From: Phoronis ovalis
Lineage: Eukaryota > Phoronida > Phoronidae
Direction of reading: 5' to 3'
NCBI GenBank assembly: GCA_028565635.1
Contig: JAOXYB010038573.1
Span: 1-13,385 of the forward strand
DNA: 13,385 nt
The position numbers and the translations under genes were made by a program. Shown here piece by piece: positions 1 through 7,776 of this stretch. The notes beneath the pieces were generated by a model. The model did no database searches, was not told the DNA's origin, and saw only the letters and a program-made list of their open reading frames with translations. Positions within the stretch are counted from its first letter, which is position 1. Each line of letters starts with the position of its first letter.

Positions 1-182
1 TCAATGAAGCAAGCAAATGTGTCCCGCCCAGTGATTTTTCTATTCCTAATAATTGAACATAGAACAAATAAATGATCGATTCAAGATCTCATTGCACGAA
101 ATCCGTTTTGTTCATCAACTATCAAATTATTTGCATCAAGGAATTTAATTAGACGTTTATTTAGTAAGTAGATACCTCTTAC

Positions 183-324
183 CTGTAAGTAGATGCTGTG
201 ACAAAGCAGAATCAGTTACATGTCCATTACCAGTAAGAGAATGTTCTGACACATGGCTGTGAGAAAACTCACTTATAGGATATTGGGATAAGGATAGACG
301 GCCACTGACAAAATCTGATGATAC
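183..324 (-). CDS. Gene A exon 5 (142 nt, phase 0-1), second SQYPI repeat
   Basis: Acceptor TTTTCCTTTAG has a good pyrimidine tract, and the donor is ACAG|GTAAGA. The exon has 47 open codons plus one base. It contains LSQYPISEFSHSHV, which aligns with VSQYPIESLVHNLS in exon 4 and suggests exon duplication. The rest is Ser/His-rich with no recognised domain. The next exon lies outside the window; bases 1-182 are intron. Confidence 0.72.
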
Positions 325-3196
325 CTAAAGGAAAAGAATAGGTACAAACGCTTATCAGGGGTAAAATGTTTTAGTCATTCTGAAGATTTTCTTTCGTTTC
401 AACGCTACTCAAAATAAGATCCAGAAATTTCAACTTGTGGTAATATTTAAGAAACAAAAGAATAATTATTGTAATATTGTGCTACAAAAGTTACCTCTGT
501 AATAGCAGTCTGAACAGTTTTCTCTGCTTCTAATTCATTCACAGCCTCTGCTAATGCTTCATGTGACAGATTATGCACAAGGCTTTCAATTGGATACTGT
601 GACACATTCTCTTTCTCTTCTAGAATATATTTAGCATGAATTACAGATAATGCTATGCCTAATTCTGAATTCAAATGATTCATACCATCATATTAATTGA
701 ACACGGTGTACTTCAAATACTGCACAGAATCAAATAATTTTGCATTAAATCTGATTATTTCATCAAGTTTCAAATTCTATACAATAATTTCAGGATAGAC
801 TGTGAACCCCTCACAATAATCCCTCATCTTAGGTCTTATAAGTGAGTTGGTGTTTTTTGTACAGGTTGCAATTTGTAAGTCATATGTTATGCTTGATAAA
901 TTGATAATAATAAATGTTTAGATTTTTCAAAAATTTATAAGATACATGTGTCTGTGTAGAGAATAGATAAATAAGCGGGAATACTTTTTTTTAAATATTC
1001 ACGTTTTTATATAAGTAATTACATTACTTTTATAATTAATAATTCATGAAGAGATTCTTTCAAATACCTTCAACGAAATAATCCCCTCCTTCTCCAGGAC
1101 TGCTTGGTGATTGAAAGAACACTCCAGGACTATGGTCACCGGAGGCAACTGGATCCTACAATATAATATTAAATATATAAACATTTCATGCTAGCATACA
1201 AAAAAAATCAAAAAAACCTACCAGATATAAATAAATACAGCTTAACCACCAGCCTGGAATTATTTCCAACTCACCTTTGTGATTCCAACTGGCATGCTTT
1301 GGACTCCACCACAGAGTTTCTCCTAAGTTGCAATAAGCGTTACCTTTATAATAGTACTTATCATGTTTCTAAAGACATAATGCCAGAGGGTAATTAATGG
1401 CATTTATTGCCCTGTGCAACAAAAGAAGGACACACAAAAAAGTGTTTTGAAAATAAACAAACAGGCATATGTTTTGCTGACAATGAGAATTGACAAATGT
1501 AATAAAAGGAGTGAAATTTAAAAATATGTGTACACAAAAAGTATTGACAGGTAATCAATAGAGATCATGCAATTTTTCCAATGTTCATTAGGATGCTGGG
1601 TGGGCATATCATTATGAGTTAACAATGTATATTTAAGCATGCATAAGCTGTACAGATAGGAAATAATTCCCAATTAATTAATTCCTTAAAATTTGTTCAC
1701 CAGGAAAAATATGTTGATCAGCAAAATGTATATAATTAATAGTCATCTGATGTGATCAATATCCCTATTTAACTGTCTCAAAATTTTGTACTACTATATA
1801 TATATATATAGTAATACTGTATTAAAATTAATATGAAATTTTAGAAATCAAGTTTCTAGTAAGTAAAGGGGATTTCATAGAAGAACAGGAAATAATTACA
1901 ATAATTAACTTCTTTGATTTCCCAATTACAGACAGTATGTACAATAAGTTGGTAATTGTTTCATAGTCCATTTTTAATCCTACATGCAAAACTGAGTGGA
2001 AAGTTGTTTAGAATCAACTATAAGCTGCAGTTGAAATAAATGCATGTGAGCCAATTTTTGTCCATGGGAAATTTCATTAAAATTAAATATAAACTCCTCA
2101 GTAAAAAAATTAAATTAGTTTACCATTACATTCTAAACTGAAGATACTTACAAAATGTGCGAGTTGTTTCATAAAGTCAGACCTAGGTTTACATAGAAAA
2201 GATCACAGACAGCTATGTACATATCTTCATTTATCCTACTAAGTAATTAATAAAATATTTATGATATATAAACTATTAAATTATATTTAAATATAATAAT
2301 TGTACTACAGCTATTCAAATTAGACAATAACTACTGCCACTGTGTATTGTATAAAACTAATATAAATATCTGGAAGCTAAATGTGACATATCCATGACAA
2401 TGAAAACAACATCTGTAGTGAGCACATCAATATGTACTTTGGGGGATAAAAGAATACCTTTTTGTTTTGATGAACCTAAATTCTAACTTAAATATTTCAA
2501 TTTTCACTAACCAGTTTTTATTTAATTGCCATAGAGAAACAGGAAAATAGCTGGTCAAGTTATACAGAAGAGTCTAGTACAAAAAAATAATATGTGCTGA
2601 GTGCTTAGGGTGTCCGCTATGATCACAAAATCAACAACGGAACACTGGGAGCGGAATACTTAGAGGTCAAGAATTGAACTAATGCCGATCGAGTGCCTAC
2701 AAATTATTCATTTACTCTTAATGTGTCCTTGATTGTATACATTGAGGCTAGGGTCATGAAGGCATGATCCAGGTGTATTACCGCCTACGATATTTAAGAT
2801 CATATTCATAATATTTTTAAAATAAATATCATATCTCAGGTACGGTGTCAGATTTCTCTGAGCCTATTGGCTATTCCTACATTTCGAAGCTGTACCAGAG
2901 ACTGATACACGGGTCCGATCGGTACGGGTGCTATCTAGCTTCTAAATAGTCAGTTCTAACTTTGTAAGGAGCAAGCAAGAATAAGAATCAACGTGCTCAA
3001 TTGTTTACAGTCCACAGTACAGGAGTACAGCTACGGGTAGTAATCGAAACTGACAATCAAGTTTTCCAAATTTTCAGACAGAAAATAAGTATAATCTCCA
3101 TAGTCAGACAGCTTTCATATGAAATTACCTAAAATCAGGATATTGTTATGCAAAAATAAGCTCATGCATAGAAAAATAACTTACCTGGTTCGACAT
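183..3196 (-). CDS. Gene A: 5' part of an intact multi-exon gene of unknown family
   Basis: Five minus-strand exons (3196-3185, 1322-1275, 1155-1068, 619-495, 324-183) join in one open frame of 415 nt, giving the first 138 residues; the gene continues past base 1. All eight complete splice sites are GT or AG and the phases agree (0-0, 0-0, 0-1, 1-0, 0-1). The protein has no signal peptide or membrane segment. It opens with a Gly/Pro/Ser-rich stretch (about residues 21-42), then an acidic, possibly helical stretch (about 61-91), and ends Ser/His-rich. The motif SQYPI occurs at residues 56-60 and 104-108. This low-complexity, acidic and Ser-rich N-terminus would suit a nuclear or cytosolic regulator, but that is inference only; I do not recognise the family. 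The frame is undamaged throughout, in contrast to gene B next to it. No domain is visible that would fix a function. Confidence 0.72.
495..619 (-). CDS. Gene A exon 4 (125 nt, phase 1-0), first SQYPI repeat
   Basis: Acceptor AAATATATTCTAG is followed by two bases that complete a Glu codon with the last base of exon 3, then 41 codons up to donor GAG|GTAACT. An upstream ATG at 683 in the same frame would allow a 5'-extended reading, but an in-frame stop lies just above it, and the phase match favours the splice at 619. Residues include VSQYPIESLV followed by an Ala/Glu-rich, probably helical stretch (ALAEAVNELEAEK). Confidence 0.7.
1068..1155 (-). CDS. Gene A exon 3 (88 nt, phase 0-1)
   Basis: Acceptor TATATTGTAG precedes GAT, and the donor is GAAG|GTATTT. 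The exon encodes 29 residues plus one base. It is rich in Gly, Ser and Pro (for example GVFFQSPSSPGEGG) and ends in an acidic GDYFVE. A second frame is also open, but only this one matches the phases of exons 2 and 4. Confidence 0.68.
1275..1322 (-). CDS. Gene A exon 2 (48 nt, phase 0-0)
   Basis: The minus strand shows acceptor CAACTTAG followed by 16 open codons (EKLCGGVQSMPVGITK) and donor AAAG|GTGAGT. It is symmetric in phase, so it could be skipped without breaking the frame. The next intron is only 119 nt. The run on into exon 3 (PVGITK then DPVASG) reads naturally. Confidence 0.65.
1788..1817. repeat. AT-dinucleotide palindrome
   Basis: A (TA)n run is flanked by GTACTACTA on the left and TAGTAATAC on the right, forming a 30-nt near-perfect inverted repeat that could extrude as a cruciform. 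It lies in intron 1 of gene A. Confidence 0.7.
2590..2960. other. GC-richer patch inside gene A intron 1, identity unknown
   Basis: Base composition shifts from strongly AT-rich to balanced, with several CpG-containing words (such as GGGTCCGATCGGTACGGG near 2921) and a CCAAT-type motif (TATTGGCTA near 2866). The minus strand has short open stretches broken by stops. No tRNA-type internal promoter, terminal repeats or intact ORF could be made out. It could be a decayed mobile element or an intronic regulatory region. Confidence 0.3.
3185..3196 (-). CDS. Gene A exon 1, coding part (start codon, 4 residues)
   Basis: The minus strand reads ATG then three codons (MSNQ) and a consensus donor CAG|GTAAGT, leaving in phase 0. 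The start lies in the context AAACAAATG, with A at -3. The next exon enters in phase 0, so only four residues are encoded before the roughly 1.86 kb first intron. This short first coding exon is supported mainly by the strong donor, the start context and the phase match. The 5' untranslated region extends upward from 3197; the transcription start is not clear. Confidence 0.6.
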
Positions 3197-3286
3197 TTGT
3201 TTAGATTTTTATTAAATTTAAATTCTTTCAAATTCACCGCTACTTTCACAGAACGGACATTGCCTCGTTTTGATATTAAATATAAC

Positions 3287-3304
3287 TAGCACCATCTGGT
3301 GGAA
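3287..3304 (-). promoter_or_regulatory. CTCF-like site upstream of gene A
   Basis: The minus strand reads CCACCAGATGGTGC, which matches the vertebrate/fly CTCF core CCASYAGRKGGCRS at 13 of 14 positions (T for C at position 12). It lies about 100 bp above the gene A start codon, in the likely promoter or 5' untranslated region. It also contains an E-box (CAGATG). Binding is unproven. Confidence 0.35.
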
Positions 3305-3931
3305 GTTATTGAATAAAACATTGTGGACAGAGAAGCCATTGAACGAAGTGTTGTAGATAATTGTAATAGAATTGCTTATGAAAAAATTCAAAATATTGTC
3401 TAAAACTTTTTCTTGAATGAAGAAAAAAATAATATTTATACCGCATAAAAAAATTTACAATGGTTTGTGCTATTTTATGTTTAATTTTATTTACAAAATG
3501 TATTTTATTACCATCTATTACGTGGTAATGCGCGCAGCTCAATGTTTTAAACTAAAATGAATTTAAGCTTGAGGCGTTTTTATTATATGAATAGCTGTAA
3601 AAAGCAAAACATAATAAAACCACTTATTCTATGCTCTCAGAGTTCAGTTTTTACGCAAAATAATCTTAACACGATACAGTGTGTATTTGTTCTCGTAGAG
3701 ACCGACTGAATAATGCATCTTTCACCCTCTAAAGTGCTTAGTAGAAATAAAAATAAATCCCCTTTATTTTGTTTTGAAAACGTTTTTTTAAATTTAGGTT
3801 TAAGTTTAGCCGATTTTGTATCTTTACCGTGAGTAATCAGAATGTGCTTTTAATTAATTCATCCAACTAAATTTAAGGTAGGTATTTCTCCGGGGGAGTG
3901 TTTTTTGACTACAGGGATGTGCCGCCCAACC

Positions 3932-3994
3932 CAATCCAAAATTTTAGCTTGTGATAGCAAACTCAATCCAAATTTTTTGAAATTTTATGATAGC
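3932..3994 (+). repeat. Imperfect tandem direct repeat
   Basis: Two adjacent copies begin CAATCCAAA (3932 and 3964) and end TGATAGC (3958 and 3994). The copies are 27 and 31 nt and differ by A/T-run length. Function unknown. Confidence 0.5.
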
Positions 3995-4675
3995 TCTTTT
4001 TGAGATTTGTCAACACTGGGCATACTCAGTTATACACATTTCTCTGTTCCTATATCCCACATCGATGGTTTATAACGTGGCAAATGTGTAGTTGTAAGAA
4101 TTAGAAATGGCTACCCGCGATACACATATCAAGTATCAATAGTGCAAGCATTATCCAACAATAATACATTTTGAAACATACTATTTGGAATAGCTGTAAT
4201 TGTCGAATAGTTGAAGAATACTTTTATCATTCTAATTTTTATTATAAATTTAGCACTTTATGCAAAAAGCTACCATAAAAGTGTGAAGAGCTAATTGAAT
4301 TTTAGGCTAATTTCTTTTAATAAAAATTTACAGCGACCCGAGCATGCCACATGCCATAATCTAGACCAATAATTTATTGTTATTTAAACCGGGCATTTAA
4401 ACAGTCGTACAAGGTATGTTACTTCACACCTGTGCTGCTAAGGATCGCTATTTTGGCAGAATTTTACAGAAACAATGACATCTGATCAGTATAAACATTA
4501 CAGTAAAATAAAAAAATGTGCATCATTTTCTATGTCAACTTCGCAGAGAGGACACAAACAGTTCATCAGCATGGAACGGAATTTCGAAATCTGAGTTAGT
4601 TACCGCAGTGGTATATAACACTAATACACACCTATAAAACACTTCCATATTTATGCTTCATAAATGCATAGGTAC

Positions 4676-4681
4676 TTTAAT
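4676..4681 (-). promoter_or_regulatory. Possible polyadenylation signal for gene B
   Basis: The minus strand has the ATTAAA variant about 215 nt below the last stop codon of gene B. A match this short is common in AT-rich DNA, so support is weak. Confidence 0.2.
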
Positions 4682-4895
4682 AATATAGACATCATATAGA
4701 ACAACACTATTAATAAAATTGTTATCGTCGATTATTATAATTAAAATAATGTTTAGTTAAATATCCTGTGTCAGTATATAGTCTCGTTATCATATTTACG
4801 GTATCTTGCCAGTTGAGATGTCAACATCCACATTCAGTATATATATCAATATTTGCATCGTTTGAAGTTTTCTAATAGTCCGGGCTAATAGTATT

Positions 4896-5253
4896 TTAGT
4901 TAATTCTATTTCCATAATAATCCACGAAAATGACTTCTGTTCTTGGCTGCTCTGGTACCATAGTACAGTCAGTGTCTTGCGTTCGTTGTGTAAATGTCTC
5001 GTTCAACTGATTTGAATCATTTTCTGGCATTTCATTTTCATGTTGGAGGCGATAATCCATGGAAACAATTTCATTTCGCGGAGGCATTTTATAATGTCCT
5101 GGCTCCAAACTGTCAACATTAATTATCTAGCTTTTTATTTTCACCAAAGAGTCTGTAGTCCATGTAAACAATTTCTTTCCTTGGTGGCATTTTATGATGC
5201 TCTGGGACATATGTATCTTCATTACCGGTTTGCTGGTCTTCGCTTCAACTTTC
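4896..5253 (-). pseudogene. Gene B exon 6: cytoplasmic tail with three tyrosine-containing repeats, frameshifted
   Basis: The best acceptor is TAATAATTTTAG at 5254; a weaker one, TTGAAG at 5243, gives a frame that reads EDQQTGNEDTYVPEHHK directly. Repeat 1 (from 5208) is VPEHHKMPPRKEIVYMDYRL, then a stop at 5121-5119. Repeat 2 (from 5108) is LEPGHYKMPPRNEIVSMDYR in another frame. Repeat 3 (from 4958) is VPEQPRTEVIFVDYYGNRIN, ending at the stop 4898-4896. Repeats 1 and 2 are 100 nt apart, hence the frame break; repeats 2 and 3 are 150 nt apart. Conserved tyrosines (MDYRL, VDYYGN) inside acidic surroundings would suit phosphorylation and SH2 docking in a receptor tail, but I recognise no named motif. 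Alternatively, repeat 1 could end a shorter functional tail at 5119. Confidence 0.55.
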
Positions 5254-5289
5254 CTAAAATTATTAAAAATATGTTTGCATAGTATATAC

Positions 5290-5328
5290 ATGTTGTCTGA
5301 TGAGTACAGTGTACCAAATGTTGGCGCT
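5290..5328 (-). CDS. Gene B candidate exon 5: 39-nt juxtamembrane linker
   Basis: Acceptor ACAATTAG (weak pyrimidine tract) and donor AACAT|GTATAT bound 39 nt encoding APTFGTLYSSDN. The phase is 2-2, which fits both the exit after FYRKRR in exon 4 and a tail start at 5242. Phase agreement on both sides is the main support; the splice sites alone are unremarkable. It would add a juxtamembrane tyrosine. Confidence 0.4.
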
Positions 5329-5602
5329 CTAATTGTTGTGTGCCTTTTAATTTTGTATAGTGAATTTTGCTATAATTTATAAACATACATGTAACGGCGT
5401 GTCGATAATCCTAATTTACTATTAATAATTTAGCAACATTTGGAGAAATTTTGTGGTCATTCTCTTTTTGTTATTTGTTAAAATATTGTATATTATGAAA
5501 GTTGAGTTTGGTTAGTTCTTTTCAAAATGAAATAGTAAAGTTTACTATAAATTGCTAAGGATAAGTGGACAGTTTTAGTTGCACTGACTGCCATGACAAC
5601 CC

Positions 5603-5880
5603 AAGCTTGAGGGCTATAGGGGGGGGGGGTCATGAGCAGCGAGCATTGAGGTCTGTTAAGTCCGAGCAGCGAGTATGGTCTCGATTTTTTTCCTTGTTTA
5701 TGTTTACTTGCCGCTCGAGTCATTTTCTTTTGGCGCCCTTTTTTTTGCTTGTCGCCGAGATTTTTATTTACCGACCTTTTTTTGGTTGTTTTTTTGTCTT
5801 ACTAAGTGCGAGCACCGAGCATCGCCAATTTTTAAGTGCGAGCATTGCACCCTGGGGGGATCCCCTACCCCCTTAAGCCT
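5603..5880. repeat. GC-rich interspersed repeat in gene B intron, family unknown
   Basis: The ends are imperfect inverted repeats: AAGCTTGAGGGCTATAGGGG on the left, and AGGCTTAAGGGGGTAGGGG when the right end is read on the minus strand. An 11-G run follows the left end, and GGGGGATCCCC precedes the right end. Inside, GCGAG words occur at 5639, 5669, 5808 and 5838, two pairs each spaced 30 nt. The centre is rich in T runs. No target-site duplication was clear. The composition is unlike the flanks, so a non-autonomous mobile element is likely. ORFs up to 103 codons across it are not convincing genes. Confidence 0.5.
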
Positions 5881-5985
5881 GTCGGCTGTCCTTAATCAGA
5901 AAACCAAGGTAAGGTAAAGCAAGAATATCTTCTATACGTATCTAGATGCCGAAGCCAACTCGGGATACATAAATTGTTATTTTAC

Positions 5986-6510
5986 CTCCGTTTCCTATAG
6001 AAAAGCAGAAACCATCCTAGCCCATGCCAGCAAGCATTGCTAACAGAGCAAGAAGAGCTACCGCCAAACCCAAACCAATGATGTATGCATCCGGGTTAGG
6101 GTCGTTGACACTTCTTCCATAACCTTGAATCCCTCTGGTGGTGGTTTATGTACTTAACGTAGATACGCTGTAGCTTGTCTGTGTGGTAGTTGCTGCATTG
6201 ATGCTAGTCTGGGGTTCCGTATTGTAGTACTAATCAAATCATGAAGCAGTTGTTTGACTAGTGGATATGTGAACCATGGTACCGGTGGGCTCGGTGAACT
6301 CAGTCGTAGCAACATACACAGTTGTAGTTACTGTCGGCTCTGTAGTACTTTGTATAGTGGCGACATCAGTGGATGTCAGCGAAACTGTTGTAGCTACCGT
6401 CGGTTCTGTAGTGCTTTGCTTGGAAAGTATTTGTGGTGACATCGGTAGATGTCAGAGAAACTGTTGTTATCTCAGCCGTTGTTCTGACTGGCTCTTTTAA
6501 TTTAAGAAAG
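5986..6510 (-). pseudogene. Gene B exon 4: mucin-like stalk and membrane helix, with frameshifts and stops
   Basis: The likely acceptor is AACTGCAG at 6511, with an alternative TTAAAAG just inside; the donor is CGGAG|GTAAAA. The sequence has Thr/Ser/Val-rich tandem repeats of the type STTEPTVATTVSLTSTDVAT, starting at 6467, 6391 and 6325, which would form an O-glycosylated stalk. The first unit is 76 nt and the second 66, which shifts the frame. Downstream come three in-frame stops (6241, 6232, 6148), then GYGRSVNDPNPD and a hydrophobic segment IIGLGLAVALLALLAMLAGM. A one-base frame change here uncovers GWFLLFYRKRR, a basic stop-transfer sequence; without it, TAG at 6019 ends the reading. So a membrane protein lies behind this sequence, but the copy no longer encodes it in one frame. 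Confidence 0.62.
6326..6467 (-). repeat. Tandem repeat in the mucin-like stalk (two close units)
   Basis: Units starting ACAACAGTTTC at 6467 (76 nt) and 6391 (66 nt), followed by a more diverged third from 6325. The units share ACAACAGTTTCKCTGACATC and a CACTACAGAACCGAC-like block. A net 10-nt difference in the middle of unit 1 breaks the frame between units. Confidence 0.65.
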
Positions 6511-6561
6511 CTGCAGTTATATACTATAAAATAAATTAAAATAAAAATGCATGAAACTTAC

Positions 6562-6708
6562 AACCATTATTTTCAAATGGTAGATAATCCTGAGTATTAG
6601 TATTAGTAACAATTATTTCTGAATCATTTTCAGGCCTCCATAACCAGGTGTCGCCTGTGGTGCTATCGGGGCGCCATAAACCTGTCCAACCATTATCATC
6701 TAATGCGA
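6562..6708 (-). CDS. Gene B exon 3: WIGL part of the C-type lectin-like domain
   Basis: Acceptor TTTTTTTGGTTCAG has a strong pyrimidine tract, and the donor is GGTT|GTAAGT; phase is 1-1. The residues contain NGWTGLWRPDSTTGDTWLWR, where WTGL takes the place of the CTLD WIGL motif and WLW that of the W-x-W motif. The WRP triplet is repeated (WRPDS and WRPEN). An N-glycosylation sequon NDS follows. The exon then runs out without the C-terminal WND and disulphide cysteines expected of a full CTLD, so the domain is short by roughly 35 residues. The phase 1 exit does not join cleanly to the next exon with the best acceptor. Confidence 0.65.
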
Positions 6709-7038
6709 CTGAACCAAAAAAACTAAGACAAATAGTTTTTGATCTTGTATGTTCTTATACATATGTTCTACGTGGGGTTTTGCGGTATTACAGAATATTA
6801 AGCACAGTAGCCCGTTCTTTCATTACCTGATTTCAAAATTTATTCTGATAACACTGGCCCCAGACCAATAGAATTCTAAAGACTCTAAATGCACGACCGC
6901 CAAATTTCAAGTTAAAAAAAGATTCTCGAATTTATGGTCCAGCTGAATCGAACAACAGTTCTGGATCGTTTAGTAAGATGTAATGCTAGAAATATATAAC
7001 TATGAAGTATTTAACAGGTCAATTGAACTGAAACAAAC

Positions 7039-7152
7039 CTGATGTTCTTAAAAATTCGGCTTCATTTTGTGAAGGTAAAGTCGGAAGGAATGCACCACAG
7101 ATATATTCACATTCATCCCTGCATGGCTTGTGCCCATGCAATTGCAGTTCCA
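7039..7152 (-). CDS. Gene B exon 2: first part of the C-type lectin-like domain
   Basis: Acceptor CTACTATTACAG has a pyrimidine-rich tract, and the donor is ATCAG|GTTTGT; phase is 1-1. The residues include CRDECEYICGAFLPTLPSQ followed by NEAEFLRTS. This fits the CTLD pattern C-x3-GA-x-LP-x-I/L-x-S-x2-E-x2-FL. The usual N-terminal CTLD strand with the CY motif is absent, because the signal peptide is only a few residues upstream. Three cysteines (CRDECEYIC) cluster where most CTLDs have one. Confidence 0.65.
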
Positions 7153-7656
7153 CTGTAATAGTAGTAAAGTTTGTCAGTTACACTGTTGTACGTCCACTGA
7201 CTAACATTAAGTGGAACAAATCTGCTTTTAAACAAATGCATAAAAAATAAAGATTTATCAAAGAATAACCAATGAAAAATGAGGCTTGTTTAATTTACTA
7301 AGTTATTTAGAGCAAAAACAAATAATTATGTATTATTTTATATGAAAATATCTATGAATTGGGTACATCAATACGAACTGTTCTTCAGCAAACTTTTAGC
7401 GGGAAATGTGTTTATTATTTTATGAGCGCATTCTGTAAATACACGGCTAGTGTGAGCACGAGTTAATTACCTGTACGTACGTACATTTCTATTTTTTCTA
7501 ACATTCGTTTTCACAAATCATATTTTCATTATGTTAATGACTTATTTTTTCTCTTTTTGGTAAGCGCTTTAAAAATTGTTTTCTTACAAATTATTTGAAT
7601 AATTTTTAAAACAATATATAATACACATTTAGATGGGAAAAATATGTATAACTTAC

Positions 7657-7711
7657 CATATACTATAGACAGTGCGTATATCAACAGAAAAGATGTGAAA
7701 CCTCGGTTCAT
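7657..7711 (-). CDS. Gene B exon 1: signal peptide
   Basis: An ATG in the context TTTAAAAAATG opens 18 codons, MNRGFTSFLLIYALSIVY. This has a basic n-region (Arg3) and a hydrophobic core, typical of a secretory signal peptide. Donor TATG|GTAAGT is consensus, and the exit is phase 1, matching exon 2. Cleavage would fall near the exon junction, so the mature protein begins close to the CTLD. Confidence 0.68.
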
Positions 7712-7776
7712 TTTTTAAAGCTGATTTCTAATGAAAAGTATAACTCAAAAGATGGTTTTTAACACATTGTGCCCAA

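Larger units (their letters stand above)
1323..3184 (-). other. Gene A intron 1
   Basis: This is the intron between exon 1 (donor at 3184/3183) and exon 2 (acceptor at 1324/1323). It is mostly AT-rich and non-coding. It holds a possible alternative first exon (2152-2182), an AT palindrome (1788-1817) and a GC-richer patch (about 2590-2960). I see no other convincing exon in it. Confidence 0.55.
3305..4895. other. Intergenic, no gene seen
   Basis: AT-rich DNA between the upstream end of gene A and the downstream end of gene B. Apart from the direct repeat near 3932 and a possible polyadenylation signal near 4676, I see only short chance ORFs in both strands, including an ATG-initiated 11-codon ORF at 4107. 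Confidence 0.5.
4896..7711 (-). pseudogene. Gene B: CTLD-mucin-transmembrane receptor, probably a pseudogene
   Basis: Six minus-strand pieces line up as a type I membrane receptor: signal peptide (7711-7657), two CTLD exons (7152-7039, 6708-6562), stalk plus membrane helix (6510-5986), linker (328-290 of the 5 kb block, i.e. 5328-5290) and tail (5253-4896). The first three splice in frame with good sites. The second half is damaged: a net 10-nt length change between stalk repeats, in-frame stops at 6241-6239, 6232-6230, 6148-6146 and 6019-6017, a frame change inside the membrane helix, and a 100-nt rather than codon-multiple spacing of tail repeats 1 and 2. The CTLD also lacks its usual C-terminal third. 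CTLD receptors bind glycans or proteins at the cell surface and many act in invertebrate immunity (family knowledge); the ligand here is unknown. Assembly indels could explain some lesions but hardly four stops. Confidence 0.68.

Noticed and set aside
1188-1397. Plus-strand 69-codon ORF
   Set aside because: It is antisense to gene A exon 2 and its introns; the minus-strand exon has consensus splice sites and matching phases.
2900-2940. tRNA/SINE B-box-like word near GGGTCCGATCGG
   Set aside because: It departs from the GGTTCGANNCC consensus, and no A box or cloverleaf could be drawn.
3306-3542. Minus-strand 78-codon ORF
   Set aside because: Phe/Tyr/His/Lys-rich translation typical of AT-rich chance ORFs, with no supporting splice sites or start context. 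It lies at the upstream end of gene A.
5565-5917. Two overlapping plus-strand ORFs of 103 and 80 codons
   Set aside because: Both lie across the GC-rich repeat. Their Phe/Leu-rich content comes from T runs; the open frames reflect composition rather than coding.
6239-6500. Plus-strand ORFs opposite the stalk repeats
   Set aside because: They are the antisense of the Thr/Ser repeats (Val/Ser/Cys-rich); the minus strand makes better sense as a mucin-like stalk.
6828-6876. Possible extra gene B exon on the minus strand reading WGQCY in one frame
   Set aside because: WGQCY resembles the start of a CTLD, but the piece lies after exon 2 in transcript order, its frame meets a stop, and its 49-nt length does not fit between phase 1 exons.
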